Below, piece by piece: positions 37,841 to 46,081 of a stretch of 64,000 nt of DNA. The translations under genes and the position numbers were made by a program. The notes beneath the pieces were generated by a model, which was not told the DNA's origin, made no database searches, and was given only the letters and a program-made list of their open reading frames with translations. This stretch comes from Roseitalea sp. MMSF_3546 (GTDB taxonomy: Bacteria > Pseudomonadota > Alphaproteobacteria > Rhizobiales > Rhizobiaceae): assembly GCF_030732865.1 (NCBI RefSeq), contig NZ_JASHKB010000010.1:1-64000 (forward strand). The letters run 5' to 3'. The stretch's first letter is position 1. Each line of letters opens with the position of its first letter.

Positions 37841-38854
37841 CTACCTCGCCCGGCCCAGAAGGCCCTGGGGGCGGAAGGCCAGCACCGCGGCCATGATCAG
37901 GAAGGTGAAGACGACCGAATAGGTCGGCGCGTAGACAAGGCCCAGTTGCTCGGAAAGGCCGATCACCAGCGCGCCGATCGCCGCGCCGGGGATCGAGCCC
38001 ATGCCGCCGACGATGACGACGACCAGCGAGGCGAGCAGGAACCGCGTGTCCTCGCCCGGGCTGAGCGACTGGAAGGTGCCGCCGACGATGCCGGCGATAC
38101 CGGCCAGCCCGGCGCCGAAGGCGAAGACGGCCAGGAACACGTACTGGATGCGCACGCCCGAGGCGGCCAGCATCTCGCGGTCGTCGACGCCGGCGCGGAT
38201 CAGCATGCCCACCCGTGTCCGGTTGAGCAGCAGCCACATGCCCACACCGATGACGATCGCGGCAACGAGGATCGCCATGCGCACCGCCGGATAGCGCAGA
38301 TAGACGATCTCGCCGCCTTCGCGGACAGACGAGATGATCGGCAGCGTGGTCGGCCCCGAAAGCCAGTCGGGCGCGAAAATGGTGTAGCTCTGCCCGCCCC
38401 ACCACCACAGCATCAGATCGGCGAGGACCACCGAAAGGCCGATCGTGACCATGGTCTGGCGCAGCTCCTCGCCCTCCATGCGGCGGAAGACGAAATGCTG
38501 CAGCAGCAGGCCCAGAAGGCCGACGACGATGAACACCACCGGAAAGGCCAGCAGCCACGAGCCGGTGGCCTCGGAGATCTCGAAGCCCAGATAGCCGCCG
38601 AACAGATAGAGCGAGCCATGGGCGAGATTGACGTTGCGCATCAGCCCGAAGATGAGGGTGAAGCCGGAGGCGACCAGGAAATACAGCGCGCCCAGCGTGA
38701 TCCCGCCGAACAGCGCGTTGAGAAACACGCGCTTGCGGCCCAGCATCTGCTCCAGACCGGGCGGCCAGGGCGCAAAGACGAGCCACAGCAGCAGCGCGGC
38801 CAGCACCGCGATGACCAGCGACCAGAACGGATGTCGTCCGACAAAGCCCGGCAT
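37841..38854 (-). CDS. livH: branched-chain amino acid-type ABC transporter permease LivH
   Basis: A 337-residue permease with eight or more membrane segments and the LivH hallmarks ALYFLVASGFTLIFGLMRNVNLAHGSLY and GVDDREMLAASGV. Compared with many LivH proteins (about 290 residues) it has an N-terminal extension of about 40 residues with an additional membrane helix. The ATG at 38854 has GGGAGGAG 12 bases upstream, a slightly long spacing; the alternative start further upstream adds only 16 residues. Confidence 0.88.
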   Translation of the reverse strand: MPGFVGRHPFWSLVIAVLAALLLWLVFAPWPPGLEQMLGRKRVFLNALFGGITLGALYFLVASGFTLIFGLMRNVNLAHGSLYLFGGYLGFEISEATGSWLLAFPVVFIVVGLLGLLLQHFVFRRMEGEELRQTMVTIGLSVVLADLMLWWWGGQSYTIFAPDWLSGPTTLPIISSVREGGEIVYLRYPAVRMAILVAAIVIGVGMWLLLNRTRVGMLIRAGVDDREMLAASGVRIQYVFLAVFAFGAGLAGIAGIVGGTFQSLSPGEDTRFLLASLVVVIVGGMGSIPGAAIGALVIGLSEQLGLVYAPTYSVVFTFLIMAAVLAFRPQGLLGRAR

Positions 38855-39007
38855 TGGCGCGCTCAACTCCTCCCGCCGAAGACTAGCGTGCGCTCGCGGC
38901 AAGCGGCATACCCGACAGTCTGTTCATTGCGCGCAAGGTCGGGAAAACTCGGCCGGCCGGCGCGGCCCGGCGATCGCGCTTGGCGCGGCGGCGGCCGCAG
39001 CGCGCGC

Positions 39008-39847
39008 CTACTGGAGTTCGACCGACTGCACGCAGCGCCGATAGGCCGATGGCGGCACCACGCCGTTGGAGATGAAAAAGCGCGAGAAGCTGGCCTGGCT
39101 GGAAAAGCCCAGATCGTACCCGATATCGGCGACGGCCGACTGCGTGCCGGCCAGCCGGTCGATCGCCTGCTCCATGCGCAGCGCGTTGAGGAACAGATTG
39201 GGTGTCAGTCCGACCTGCTCGCGAAACAGCTTGTAGAAATGGGGGCGCGACAGGCCGACCTCGCGGGCGACGGCGTTCAGTTCGAAGTCCTCGCCGATAC
39301 TGTTCTGCAGAAAGCGCACGGCCTTGCGTATCCGGTAGTCGCGTCCGGCGCGGTTCGGTCCGGTGAAGGCCGAGCCACGCTCGGTCCACTGCCAGGATTG
39401 GTCGAAGGCGGCCTGGGTGAGCGCGCACAGGCGGTCCTCGAGCAGCGGGTCGTCCATATCCGGATCGAGCATGACATGCGCCGTCTCGGTGACCAGTCGC
39501 ATCAGATGATCGGTGACCTCTATGCCGACACGCCCGAAGCGCATGGATGCCGACGCCTGGCGGGCGGCTTCGACGAACCAGCCCGGCCGGATATAAAGCA
39601 CCAGCGCCAGGGTCGGCACGTCGGTGGTGATCGGCGCGTAGAAGTGCCCCTGCCAGGGGCTGACGGCAACGCCCTGACCCGCCGAGATGGGCCAGGGCCG
39701 GTCATCGACGACCAATTGCCCCGGCGGACCGTCGACGTGGAAGATCAGATGCCCCTCGCGGTGCCCGTGCGGCGCCATGCGCCGATCCATCGAATAAAGG
39801 CACACGCGACCGAAGGCACCGTGAAACACGGCGATCGCAGTACTCAT
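39008..39847 (-). CDS. AraC-family transcriptional regulator
   Basis: A 279-residue regulator. The N-terminal half (about 1-150) is a cupin-like sensor domain (AVFHGAFGRVCLYSMDRRM, HREGHLIFHVDG); the C-terminal 100 residues hold two helix-turn-helix units, with FELNAVAREVGLSRPHFYKLFREQVG and the second unit VADIGYDLGFSSQASFSRFF. It lies between the Fe-ADH-like gene and livH on the same strand and is the likely activator of the Liv/molybdenum-hydroxylase cluster. GGGGGGAGGAG precedes the ATG at 39847. Confidence 0.88.
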   Translation of the reverse strand: MSTAIAVFHGAFGRVCLYSMDRRMAPHGHREGHLIFHVDGPPGQLVVDDRPWPISAGQGVAVSPWQGHFYAPITTDVPTLALVLYIRPGWFVEAARQASASMRFGRVGIEVTDHLMRLVTETAHVMLDPDMDDPLLEDRLCALTQAAFDQSWQWTERGSAFTGPNRAGRDYRIRKAVRFLQNSIGEDFELNAVAREVGLSRPHFYKLFREQVGLTPNLFLNALRMEQAIDRLAGTQSAVADIGYDLGFSSQASFSRFFISNGVVPPSAYRRCVQSVELQ

Positions 39848-39944
39848 TCTCCTCCCCCCGGCATCGTGTGATGCCCTGGACGCGACACAATAGCGCAGCG
39901 TGGCGATCTGGCAATGGGCACGCCCGGCCCGTGTCGGTCGGCCA

Positions 39945-41006
39945 TCAGAATGCTTCCTCGAGAAGGACCAGATAGTCATGCGGCGTGGCGTGCCGGGGGT
40001 TGGTCTGATTGGCCGGGTCGGCGGCGGCCTTGCGGGCGACGCTCGACAGGCGCCGGGTGCCGGTGCGCAGTGCCCCGATGCGATCGGGCAGGCCAAGGCG
40101 CGCCCCAAGCCGGGCCAGTTCCACCGTCACGTCGGCGTCGGGCGGCAAAACCATCGCTTCGGCGATGCGCCGGTACCGGTCGCCGACGGCCGGCGCGTTG
40201 AATGTCAGCACCGGCCGCATCAGGGCGGCATTGAGCGTGCCGTGGCGGCGTGCCAGGCCCCATTCGGCTTCCGCCGCGCGGGCGAGCGCGGCGACCCCGC
40301 CAAGCCCCTTTTGCGCGGCAAGGCCGGCATTGAGCGCCACGGCGAGCAGTTCGCGCTGCGCTTCAAGGTCGCCACGGTCGGCAACGGCGCGCTCGAGATG
40401 CAGCGTCGCCCGGCGAATGCCCTCAAGGGCGATGCCGTCGGCGGGCGGGTTGTAGGCGGTCGACAGGAAAGCCTCGATGCAATGGGTCAGCGCGTCGAAG
40501 CCGTGCGCCGCGGTGCGCTCCGGGCCGATCGCCATCGACAGCGTCGGATCGCAAAGGATGGCCGCGGGCACGGCGGCGCCGATCGCCTTGCCCGGCACGG
40601 GCGGATGCACCGGCCCCAGACCGACGCCGGCGACGGTTGCCGGCACGGCGATCAGCGGCAGCCCGGCGGCGCCGGCACCGGGCATGGCCGCAAGCATGCG
40701 GGCGAAGGTGAGCGCGGCCGTCCCGCCAAGGGCGACAATGACGTCGCAGCCGCCGTCTTGGTATGCCGCAAGGGCGGACTGCAGGAGCGCGCGATCGGGC
40801 TCGGCGGCAATCGTCGGCAGAAGCTGGGCGCGCGTGCCGGGCGGCAGGGCGTCCTCGAGGCGGGCGAACCCCTCGCCGCACAGTCCGTCCTCATCGGCAA
40901 GCAGCAGCGGACGCCTGGCCGAAAGCCGTCGCATCGCCTCGGGCAGAGCATCCTCGAGCACGCGCTCGGCGAAATGAATGCGCGTCAGATAGGTGATCAG
41001 CGACAT
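39945..41006 (-). CDS. iron-containing alcohol dehydrogenase-like protein with incomplete metal site
   Basis: A 353-residue member of the Fe-ADH/maleylacetate reductase family. The nucleotide-binding VIALGGTAALTFARM replaces the usual GGGS-x-x-D motif, and FDALTHCIEAFLS supplies the first Asp and His metal ligands. The usual VHxxxHPLG block reads GLGGVAALARAAE, so both of its histidines are missing, while the last ligand in RRHGTLNA is kept. Metal binding is therefore doubtful; metal-independent maleylacetate reductase-like activity or loss of function are alternatives. GGGGGAGG lies before the ATG at 41006. Confidence 0.75.
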   Translation of the reverse strand: MSLITYLTRIHFAERVLEDALPEAMRRLSARRPLLLADEDGLCGEGFARLEDALPPGTRAQLLPTIAAEPDRALLQSALAAYQDGGCDVIVALGGTAALTFARMLAAMPGAGAAGLPLIAVPATVAGVGLGPVHPPVPGKAIGAAVPAAILCDPTLSMAIGPERTAAHGFDALTHCIEAFLSTAYNPPADGIALEGIRRATLHLERAVADRGDLEAQRELLAVALNAGLAAQKGLGGVAALARAAEAEWGLARRHGTLNAALMRPVLTFNAPAVGDRYRRIAEAMVLPPDADVTVELARLGARLGLPDRIGALRTGTRRLSSVARKAAADPANQTNPRHATPHDYLVLLEEAF

Positions 41007-41086
41007 CCGCGCCTCCCCCGACAGGTGGCGGGCGCAGCGCGGTATCGATCCCGTGCAGCGCACCGTCAGTTGCCGTCCAAGCGGAT

Positions 41087-41115
41087 GCAGGCCCGGGTTC
41101 GCGACCCGGGCCTGC
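41087..41115 (-). terminator. strong hairpin after the Liv binding-protein gene
   Basis: A 12-bp perfect stem, GCAGGCCCGGGT (41087-41098) with ACCCGGGCCTGC (41104-41115), and a 5-base loop, 15 bp past the stop of the binding-protein gene. No T-run follows on the minus strand, so it may act as a partial terminator or 3'-end stabiliser. Confidence 0.55.
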
Positions 41116-41129
41116 GCGGTGTCAGGGCG

Positions 41130-42398
41130 TCACCCGGCCGAGGCGGCCAGCGCCTCGCAGTCGGGCGTATCGCGCGAGGGCAGTCCCATGGCGCGGAACT
41201 CCTCGGGCGTCATGCCGAGCGTCTGGTTGACGCCTTCCTTCTTGCCGACCATGACGTTGACGAGATTGCCGTCCGGGCCTTCCTGCACCTCGTTGATGTA
41301 GACGGTGCCCGAGGCCTGCCGATTCTCGTTCAGTTCGACGGTGCCCAGCGGGGTTTCCAGCGACAGGTTGGCAAGCGCCTCCTGGAAGGCCTGCTGGCCG
41401 TTGCCGAGATCGCCGTCGACCTGGTTCAGCGCCTCGATGGCGGCGAGCGTTGCGATGTAGTAGCCGACGCCGAACAGCGAGGGCGTGGGGAAACGCTCGT
41501 CCTCGGGGAAGGCGTCCTGATAGGCCTGCACATAGTCCTGCCAGGCCGGATCGGGGTTGTCCTCGGCGAGCGCGCCGGAGGTCGGCGTGCCGATCAGTGC
41601 CTGCTTGGCCCGACCGCGCGAGGTCAGCACCGTCTGGTCGGCCATGATGGTGCCGCCGATCAGGTTCGTGTCGGCGCCGGCCTGGCGGTACTGGTTGAGG
41701 AAGTTGATCGCATCGGTGCCGCCCACACCCAGATAGATGGCGTCGATGTCATCGGGCATGGCCGCGATCACGCCGCCGAAGTCCGACGAGCCGAGCGGCA
41801 CCCAGAAGCGCTCGACGATCTCGCCGCCGGCGCGGCAGAAGTCGACCGCAAAGCCGAGGAAGTTGGTGTAGCCGAACGAGTAGTCCGCCGCGACGGTCGC
41901 GACGCGGTCCCAGCCCTTTTCCTCGACCACATAGGTGCCAAGCCCGGCGCCCCATTGCGCGCCGTCGAGATTGAAGCGGAAGAAGTTGTCGGCCGGATCG
42001 ACCCAGGTCGTCTCGAGCGCGCCGGAAATGCCGTTGATGACGGTCTTGTCGGGGATCGTCTTGGCATAGTCGCGCATGGCGATGCCTTCCGATCCTGAAA
42101 GCGGACCGATGATGATGTCGACGCCGTCCTGCTCGATCAGCTTGCGGGCCTGGCGGACGGCCGTGTCGGGCGTGGTGTCAGAGGGCGCGACGACATATTC
42201 GATCGTCTTGCCGCCGGCCATGAAGTCGTGTTGCTGCAGCGCCAGTTCGACGTTGCGCACCGAATCCTTGCCGCCTTCGGCGAACGCCCCTTCAAGCGCG
42301 ACGAGGACGCCGAGCTTGATGGTGTCGTCTTGCGCCATGGCAGCCGTCGGCAGTGCAACCGCCGCGGCCATGGCCGTGGCGAGAAATGCCTTCCTCAT
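41130..42398 (-). CDS. branched-chain amino acid-type ABC substrate-binding protein (LivJ-like)
   Basis: A 422-residue periplasmic binding protein with a signal peptide (residues about 1-22, ending AMA-QDD). Landmarks of the Peripla_BP_6 family are IKLGVLVALEGAFAEGG at the mature N-terminus, RKLIEQDGVDIIIGPLSG and DAIYLGVGGTDAINFL. It is the natural receptor for the LivHMGF importer encoded downstream in the same direction. The start at 42398 has GGGAGGAG. Ligand unknown; it is probably the substrate of the molybdenum hydroxylase or its precursor. Confidence 0.9.
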   Translation of the reverse strand: MRKAFLATAMAAAVALPTAAMAQDDTIKLGVLVALEGAFAEGGKDSVRNVELALQQHDFMAGGKTIEYVVAPSDTTPDTAVRQARKLIEQDGVDIIIGPLSGSEGIAMRDYAKTIPDKTVINGISGALETTWVDPADNFFRFNLDGAQWGAGLGTYVVEEKGWDRVATVAADYSFGYTNFLGFAVDFCRAGGEIVERFWVPLGSSDFGGVIAAMPDDIDAIYLGVGGTDAINFLNQYRQAGADTNLIGGTIMADQTVLTSRGRAKQALIGTPTSGALAEDNPDPAWQDYVQAYQDAFPEDERFPTPSLFGVGYYIATLAAIEALNQVDGDLGNGQQAFQEALANLSLETPLGTVELNENRQASGTVYINEVQEGPDGNLVNVMVGKKEGVNQTLGMTPEEFRAMGLPSRDTPDCEALAASAG

Positions 42399-42741
42399 AG
42401 GTCTCCTCCCAGTTTGAAGCGCAGGCCGGAGCTTGTCGCGGTCGCCGCCCCGCCGCCTGCGCACACGCAAATGGCGACATGACAGCACACTAGGCCGAAG
42501 CGCGCTGGCCGGACGATCACCGACGGTTGGGCGCCATACCCCTGCGTCTGTTTTTTCGCGATCGCACGCAGCGCGCCAAAGCGACGGGTCGCGCCATCTC
42601 CTTGCCATCGGGCTGCAGCGCGCGTGCCCCCGGTCCCCGATAATGGGGCGCCGAGGCGATGCCCGCGCGGGCAATGGCGGCGAACCGGCGCGCCGACGCC
42701 CGGTGCACATTGCCTGCGTCCGGGATGGGCAAATTCGCTAT

Positions 42742-42755
42742 TGTACTCGAGTACA
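42742..42755. promoter_or_regulatory. CTCGAG-type operator, copy 1 (TGTACTCGAGTACA)
   Basis: A perfect 14-bp palindrome upstream of tctC. It matches the second copy 25 bp downstream (centre to centre) at 13 of 14 positions and the third copy at 47197-47210. The LacI-family protein encoded at 46082-47143 is the obvious candidate ligand. Confidence 0.7.
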
Positions 42756-42766
42756 TTGTCGGTTAG

Positions 42767-42780
42767 TGTACTCGAGAACA
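42767..42780. promoter_or_regulatory. CTCGAG-type operator, copy 2 (TGTACTCGAGAACA)
   Basis: Second 14-bp operator upstream of tctC with one mismatch in the palindrome. It is the exact reverse complement of the site at 47197-47210 in front of the first sulfatase gene. Confidence 0.7.
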
Positions 42781-42904
42781 TCGGCTTCGGGAGGGACATG
42801 TCCGCATGATCGCCGTTCCGCCGGGACGCTTCGGGCGGACGCGGCGGCTCGATACCACACCGATCGCGTCACCGCGGCGCGACAGACCAAAACGGGAGGA
42901 AACC

Positions 42905-43849
42905 ATGAGAGCATTGAGACCGTATCTGGCCGCCGCATGCGGGGCCGTTATCGCAACCGGAGCCGCACTCGCCCAGGACTATCCGTCCGAGCCCATCGAG
43001 ATCGTCGTGCCCGCCGCGGCCGGCGGCGGCACCGACGTTCTGGTGCGCACGCTCGAGCCGCATCTCGAAGAGGCGCTGGGCACTTCCGTCGTCGTCATCA
43101 ACGTGCCCGGCAGCGGCTCGGTCGGCGGCAGCCGCCGCGTCGTCGAGGCCGAGCCGGACGGCTACACCGCGCTCGCCAACCACGTCACGCTGCTGTCGGC
43201 GATGGCGCTGGGCAAGGCCGACTTCACCATCGACGACTACGACATCGCCGCGCTTTCGGTCGAGATCCCGCTGGTGGTCGTCGTGCCGGCCAGTTCCGAT
43301 GTCGAGACGCTCGACCAGCTCATGGACAAGGTGCGCGGTGACGAACCGGTGATCGCCGGGGTCAATCTGGGCGCGGTCAACCATTTCTCCATGCTGATGC
43401 TGCAGGCGCGCGCCGACGACGTGGCCTTCCGCTTCGTGCAGACCGGCGGCGGCGCGGCCACCACGGCGGCGCTTCTGGGCGAGCATATCGATGTCGGCGT
43501 GCTCGCCGGCTCGGAGGCGTTGCCGGTCGTCGAATCGGGCGATGTGCGCGTGATCGCCGCGCTGGGCGGCGACCGTATCCCCTATTTTCCGGACGTGCCG
43601 ACCGCGACCGAGCAGGGCTACCCCACGAACATGGGCGTTGAGTATATGTGGCTGATGCCGGACGGCACGCCCGCCGACCGGGTCGAGGCGTTCGGCGCGG
43701 CCATCAGGGCGGCCATCGAGAACGAGGAGGTCGCCGCCACGCTGACCGAGCGCGGCATGATCCCGAGCTTTGCCACCGGCGAGCAGGCCGGCCCGGAGGT
43801 CGCCGAACTCTACCGGACCATCGAAGGCATCGCTGCAACGCTTGAATGA
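42905..43849 (+). CDS. tctC: tripartite tricarboxylate transporter solute-binding protein TctC
   Basis: A 314-residue periplasmic binding protein of the Bug/TctC family with a signal peptide (about residues 1-23, ending ALA-QDY). The mature start YPSEPIEIVVPAAAGGGTDVLVR is the family signature; the carboxylate-binding loops lie in VPGSGSVGGSRRV and GGGAATTAALLG. It captures a carboxylate for the TctA/TctB channel. The ATG at 42905 has GGGAGG upstream. With sulfatases nearby, the ligand may be a sulfated or sulfonated carboxylate, but this is inference. Confidence 0.9.
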   Translation: MRALRPYLAAACGAVIATGAALAQDYPSEPIEIVVPAAAGGGTDVLVRTLEPHLEEALGTSVVVINVPGSGSVGGSRRVVEAEPDGYTALANHVTLLSAMALGKADFTIDDYDIAALSVEIPLVVVVPASSDVETLDQLMDKVRGDEPVIAGVNLGAVNHFSMLMLQARADDVAFRFVQTGGGAATTAALLGEHIDVGVLAGSEALPVVESGDVRVIAALGGDRIPYFPDVPTATEQGYPTNMGVEYMWLMPDGTPADRVEAFGAAIRAAIENEEVAATLTERGMIPSFATGEQAGPEVAELYRTIEGIAATLE

Positions 43850-43857
43850 GCGATGCG

Positions 43858-43880
43858 GGGCGCGCCGCAACGGCGCGTCC
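43858..43880 (+). terminator. hairpin between tctC and tctA
   Basis: GGGCGCGCCG and CGGCGCGTCC pair over 10 bp (one G-T) around a CAA loop, immediately after the tctC stop. No T-run. Probably limits readthrough so that the binding protein is made in excess of the permease. Confidence 0.45.
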
Positions 43881-44033
43881 CGTCCCGGCAGTGCGCCTCG
43901 CCCGCCTTGGGCGCCGCAACCGTTAGCGTAGCTGTTCGCCTCCGCCATCGGCCGTGCCATGATGGACATCGCGTGATGGCCATGGCCGCCATGGCAGCCC
44001 ATCCTCTACAGACCCGAACCCGGCGAGACGATT

Positions 44034-45506
44034 TTGGACCTGATCACCCCGCTCCTTTCGGCGCTGACGCCGGCCATGCTGTTCTTCGTGCTGGTCGGCG
44101 TCGTGCTCGGCATCACGGTGGGCGCCATTCCGGGCCTGACCGGTTCGATGCTGATCGCGCTCTCCCTGCCGTTCACCTTCGGCATGGAGCCGGTCCACGC
44201 CATGGCGATGCTGATCGCCATGTATGTCGGCGGCGTCTCCGGCTCGCTGATCACCGCCGTGCTGATGCGCATGCCGGGCACCGCCGCCGCCGTCATGACC
44301 ACATTCGACGGCTATCCCATGACCCAGCAGGGCAAGGCGGGGCGCGCCATCGGGCTTGCCATCGCGGCCAGCTTCGTGGGCGGCATCGTCTCCTGGGTCT
44401 TCCTGGTGCTGCTCGCCCGGCCGCTGTCGATCCTCGCCGTCCGCTTCAGCCAGTTCGACTTCTTCGCGATGATCGTCATGGCGCTGGTGCTGCTGGTCAT
44501 CCTGAGCAAGGGCAACATGATCAAGGGGCTGATCGCCGGTCTGCTCGGCATGCTGATCTCGCTGCCCGGCATCGATCCGATCGGCGGCAATTACCGCTTC
44601 ACCTTCGGCTTCGACGCGCTGCGCGACGGCTTTCAGCTGCTGCCGGTGCTGGTCGGCCTGTTCGCCGGCAATCAGGTTCTCGCCGAGATCGTCCGGCCGA
44701 GCGGGACCCGCGCCAGCGAGGGCATCAGCCAGAAGCTGACCGGCATGTACATGACGCTCGCCGACATGCGCATGCACGCCACCAATCTGGTCCGCTCCTC
44801 GGTGATCGGCACCTGGATCGGCATCCTGCCGGGCGTGGGCGCCAATATCGGCTCGGCCTTCGCCTATTCGGTGGCCAAGGCCTCCTCCCGGGCGCCCGAG
44901 CGCTTCGGCCACGGCTCGGAAGAAGGCGTGGTCGCCTCCGAGAGCGCCAACAACGCCACGGTCGGCGGCGCGCTCGTACCGCTGATCTCGCTGGGCATTC
45001 CGGGCTCGGTGATCGACGCGATCCTGATCGGCGGGCTGATCATCCACGGCCTGCAGCCCGGCCCCGGTCTTTACCGCTCCAACCCCGAATTCGTGGAGAC
45101 CATCCTCGCCTCGGTCCTGGTCGCCAACGTCATCATGCTCGGCGTGATGTATCTGGCCACCGGCTGGATCGCGCGGATCGCCTCGATCCCCACCAAGATG
45201 CTGCTGCCCGGCGTGCTCGTGCTGTGCGTGATCGGCTCCTACGCGCTCGCCAACAGCTGGTACAATGTCTTCGTCATGCTGGCCTTTTCGGCGGTCGGCT
45301 TCTTCATGGAGCGGCGCAACTATCCGCTTGCACCCATGGTGATCGGGCTGGTGCTGGCGCCGATCGCGGAGACCTCGTTCCGCAAGGCGACCATGTATAC
45401 CGGCGGCGACGTGCTGCCGCTGGTCTTCACGCCGATCCCGCTGATCTGCATGGCGCTGACCGCCATCATGGCCTATCTCATGTTCCGGGTGAACAAGAAT
45501 GCCTGA
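44034..45506 (+). CDS. tctA: tripartite tricarboxylate transporter large permease TctA
   Basis: A 490-residue membrane protein with about 11-12 hydrophobic segments. The family motif GAIPGLTGSMLIALSLPFTF lies at about residues 30-49 and is repeated in the second half (ILPGVGANIGSAFAYS). The start is the TTG at 44034, giving MDLITPLLSALTP as in relatives, although its ribosome site is weak; 184 bp separate it from tctC. It overlaps tctB by eight bases. Confidence 0.88.
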   Translation: MDLITPLLSALTPAMLFFVLVGVVLGITVGAIPGLTGSMLIALSLPFTFGMEPVHAMAMLIAMYVGGVSGSLITAVLMRMPGTAAAVMTTFDGYPMTQQGKAGRAIGLAIAASFVGGIVSWVFLVLLARPLSILAVRFSQFDFFAMIVMALVLLVILSKGNMIKGLIAGLLGMLISLPGIDPIGGNYRFTFGFDALRDGFQLLPVLVGLFAGNQVLAEIVRPSGTRASEGISQKLTGMYMTLADMRMHATNLVRSSVIGTWIGILPGVGANIGSAFAYSVAKASSRAPERFGHGSEEGVVASESANNATVGGALVPLISLGIPGSVIDAILIGGLIIHGLQPGPGLYRSNPEFVETILASVLVANVIMLGVMYLATGWIARIASIPTKMLLPGVLVLCVIGSYALANSWYNVFVMLAFSAVGFFMERRNYPLAPMVIGLVLAPIAETSFRKATMYTGGDVLPLVFTPIPLICMALTAIMAYLMFRVNKNA

Positions 45507-45999
45507 GCAACCCTCTCCGACACGTCCCACCGCGCTCAAGCTGCTCGGCGAACTGCATGTCGAGATCGGCATTGTCGTGTTCTGCGCGGCGATCATCTCG
45601 GAGACCGGCAAGACCAAGGGACCGGTCTTCGACACGGTCGGCCCCGACCTGCTGCCGACCGCCGTCGCCACCATCGTCGCCGCGCTGACCGCGCTGCAGA
45701 TCGTCGTCCATGTCGCAAGGCGGCGCTGGGAGCCCGACAGCGGACCGGGCGTCGACACGGTGGGGCTGCGCAACGGTGCGATCTTCGCGCTGGCGACCCT
45801 TGGCTATGTCGCCGCGCTGGCGAGCCGGCAGATCCCCTTCTTCGTGGCGACATGCGCCTTCATGGCGGTGGCCACCGCGCTCCTGTCGCAGCACAACCGC
45901 TGGCGCGATGCGGCGCTGGGCGCGGCGATCGGGCTTGGCCTGGGGCTGTTCCTGCAGTTCATCTTCACGCAGGTCCTGATCATCGACCTGCCCGGATGA
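45499..45999 (+). CDS. tctB: tripartite tricarboxylate transporter small permease TctB
   Basis: A 166-residue TctB-family protein with four hydrophobic segments (about residues 22-35, 52-72, 92-130 as two helices, 138-160). It completes the TctC-TctA-TctB importer. The C, A, B order, with B after A, is less common than C, B, A. The ATG lies inside the end of tctA, so translation is coupled. Confidence 0.82.
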   Translation: MPEQPSPTRPTALKLLGELHVEIGIVVFCAAIISETGKTKGPVFDTVGPDLLPTAVATIVAALTALQIVVHVARRRWEPDSGPGVDTVGLRNGAIFALATLGYVAALASRQIPFFVATCAFMAVATALLSQHNRWRDAALGAAIGLGLGLFLQFIFTQVLIIDLPG

Positions 46000-46081
46000 G
46001 GACCGGTCGCGGCTGTGTGGACACGATGGCAAGGGCCGATATAAGCGATCGCGGATGCGGCAAGCTTGAAGAGGCGAGGAT

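Larger units (their letters stand above)
42399..42904. other. divergent intergenic region between the Liv and Tct systems
   Basis: This 506-bp stretch has no convincing gene. It must hold the promoter of the Liv binding-protein gene (minus) and that of tctC (plus). The half nearest tctC contains two CTCGAG-centred operators at 42742-42755 and 42767-42780; the other half shows no clear element. Confidence 0.6.

Noticed and set aside
35976-38786. 936-residue minus-strand frame suggesting a LivG fusion
   Set aside because: The part upstream of 36773 is out of frame with the livM and livH proteins and is Arg/Gly-rich; only the last 265 residues are real.
42742-42780. CTCGAG sites as restriction or cloning scars
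   Set aside because: The conserved context extends to 14 bp, occurs three times at promoter positions and flanks a LacI-type gene, which fits operators.
43923-45773. 616-residue minus-strand frame over tctA/tctB
   Set aside because: His/Gln/Asp-rich antisense translation of a membrane-protein gene; no plausible domains.
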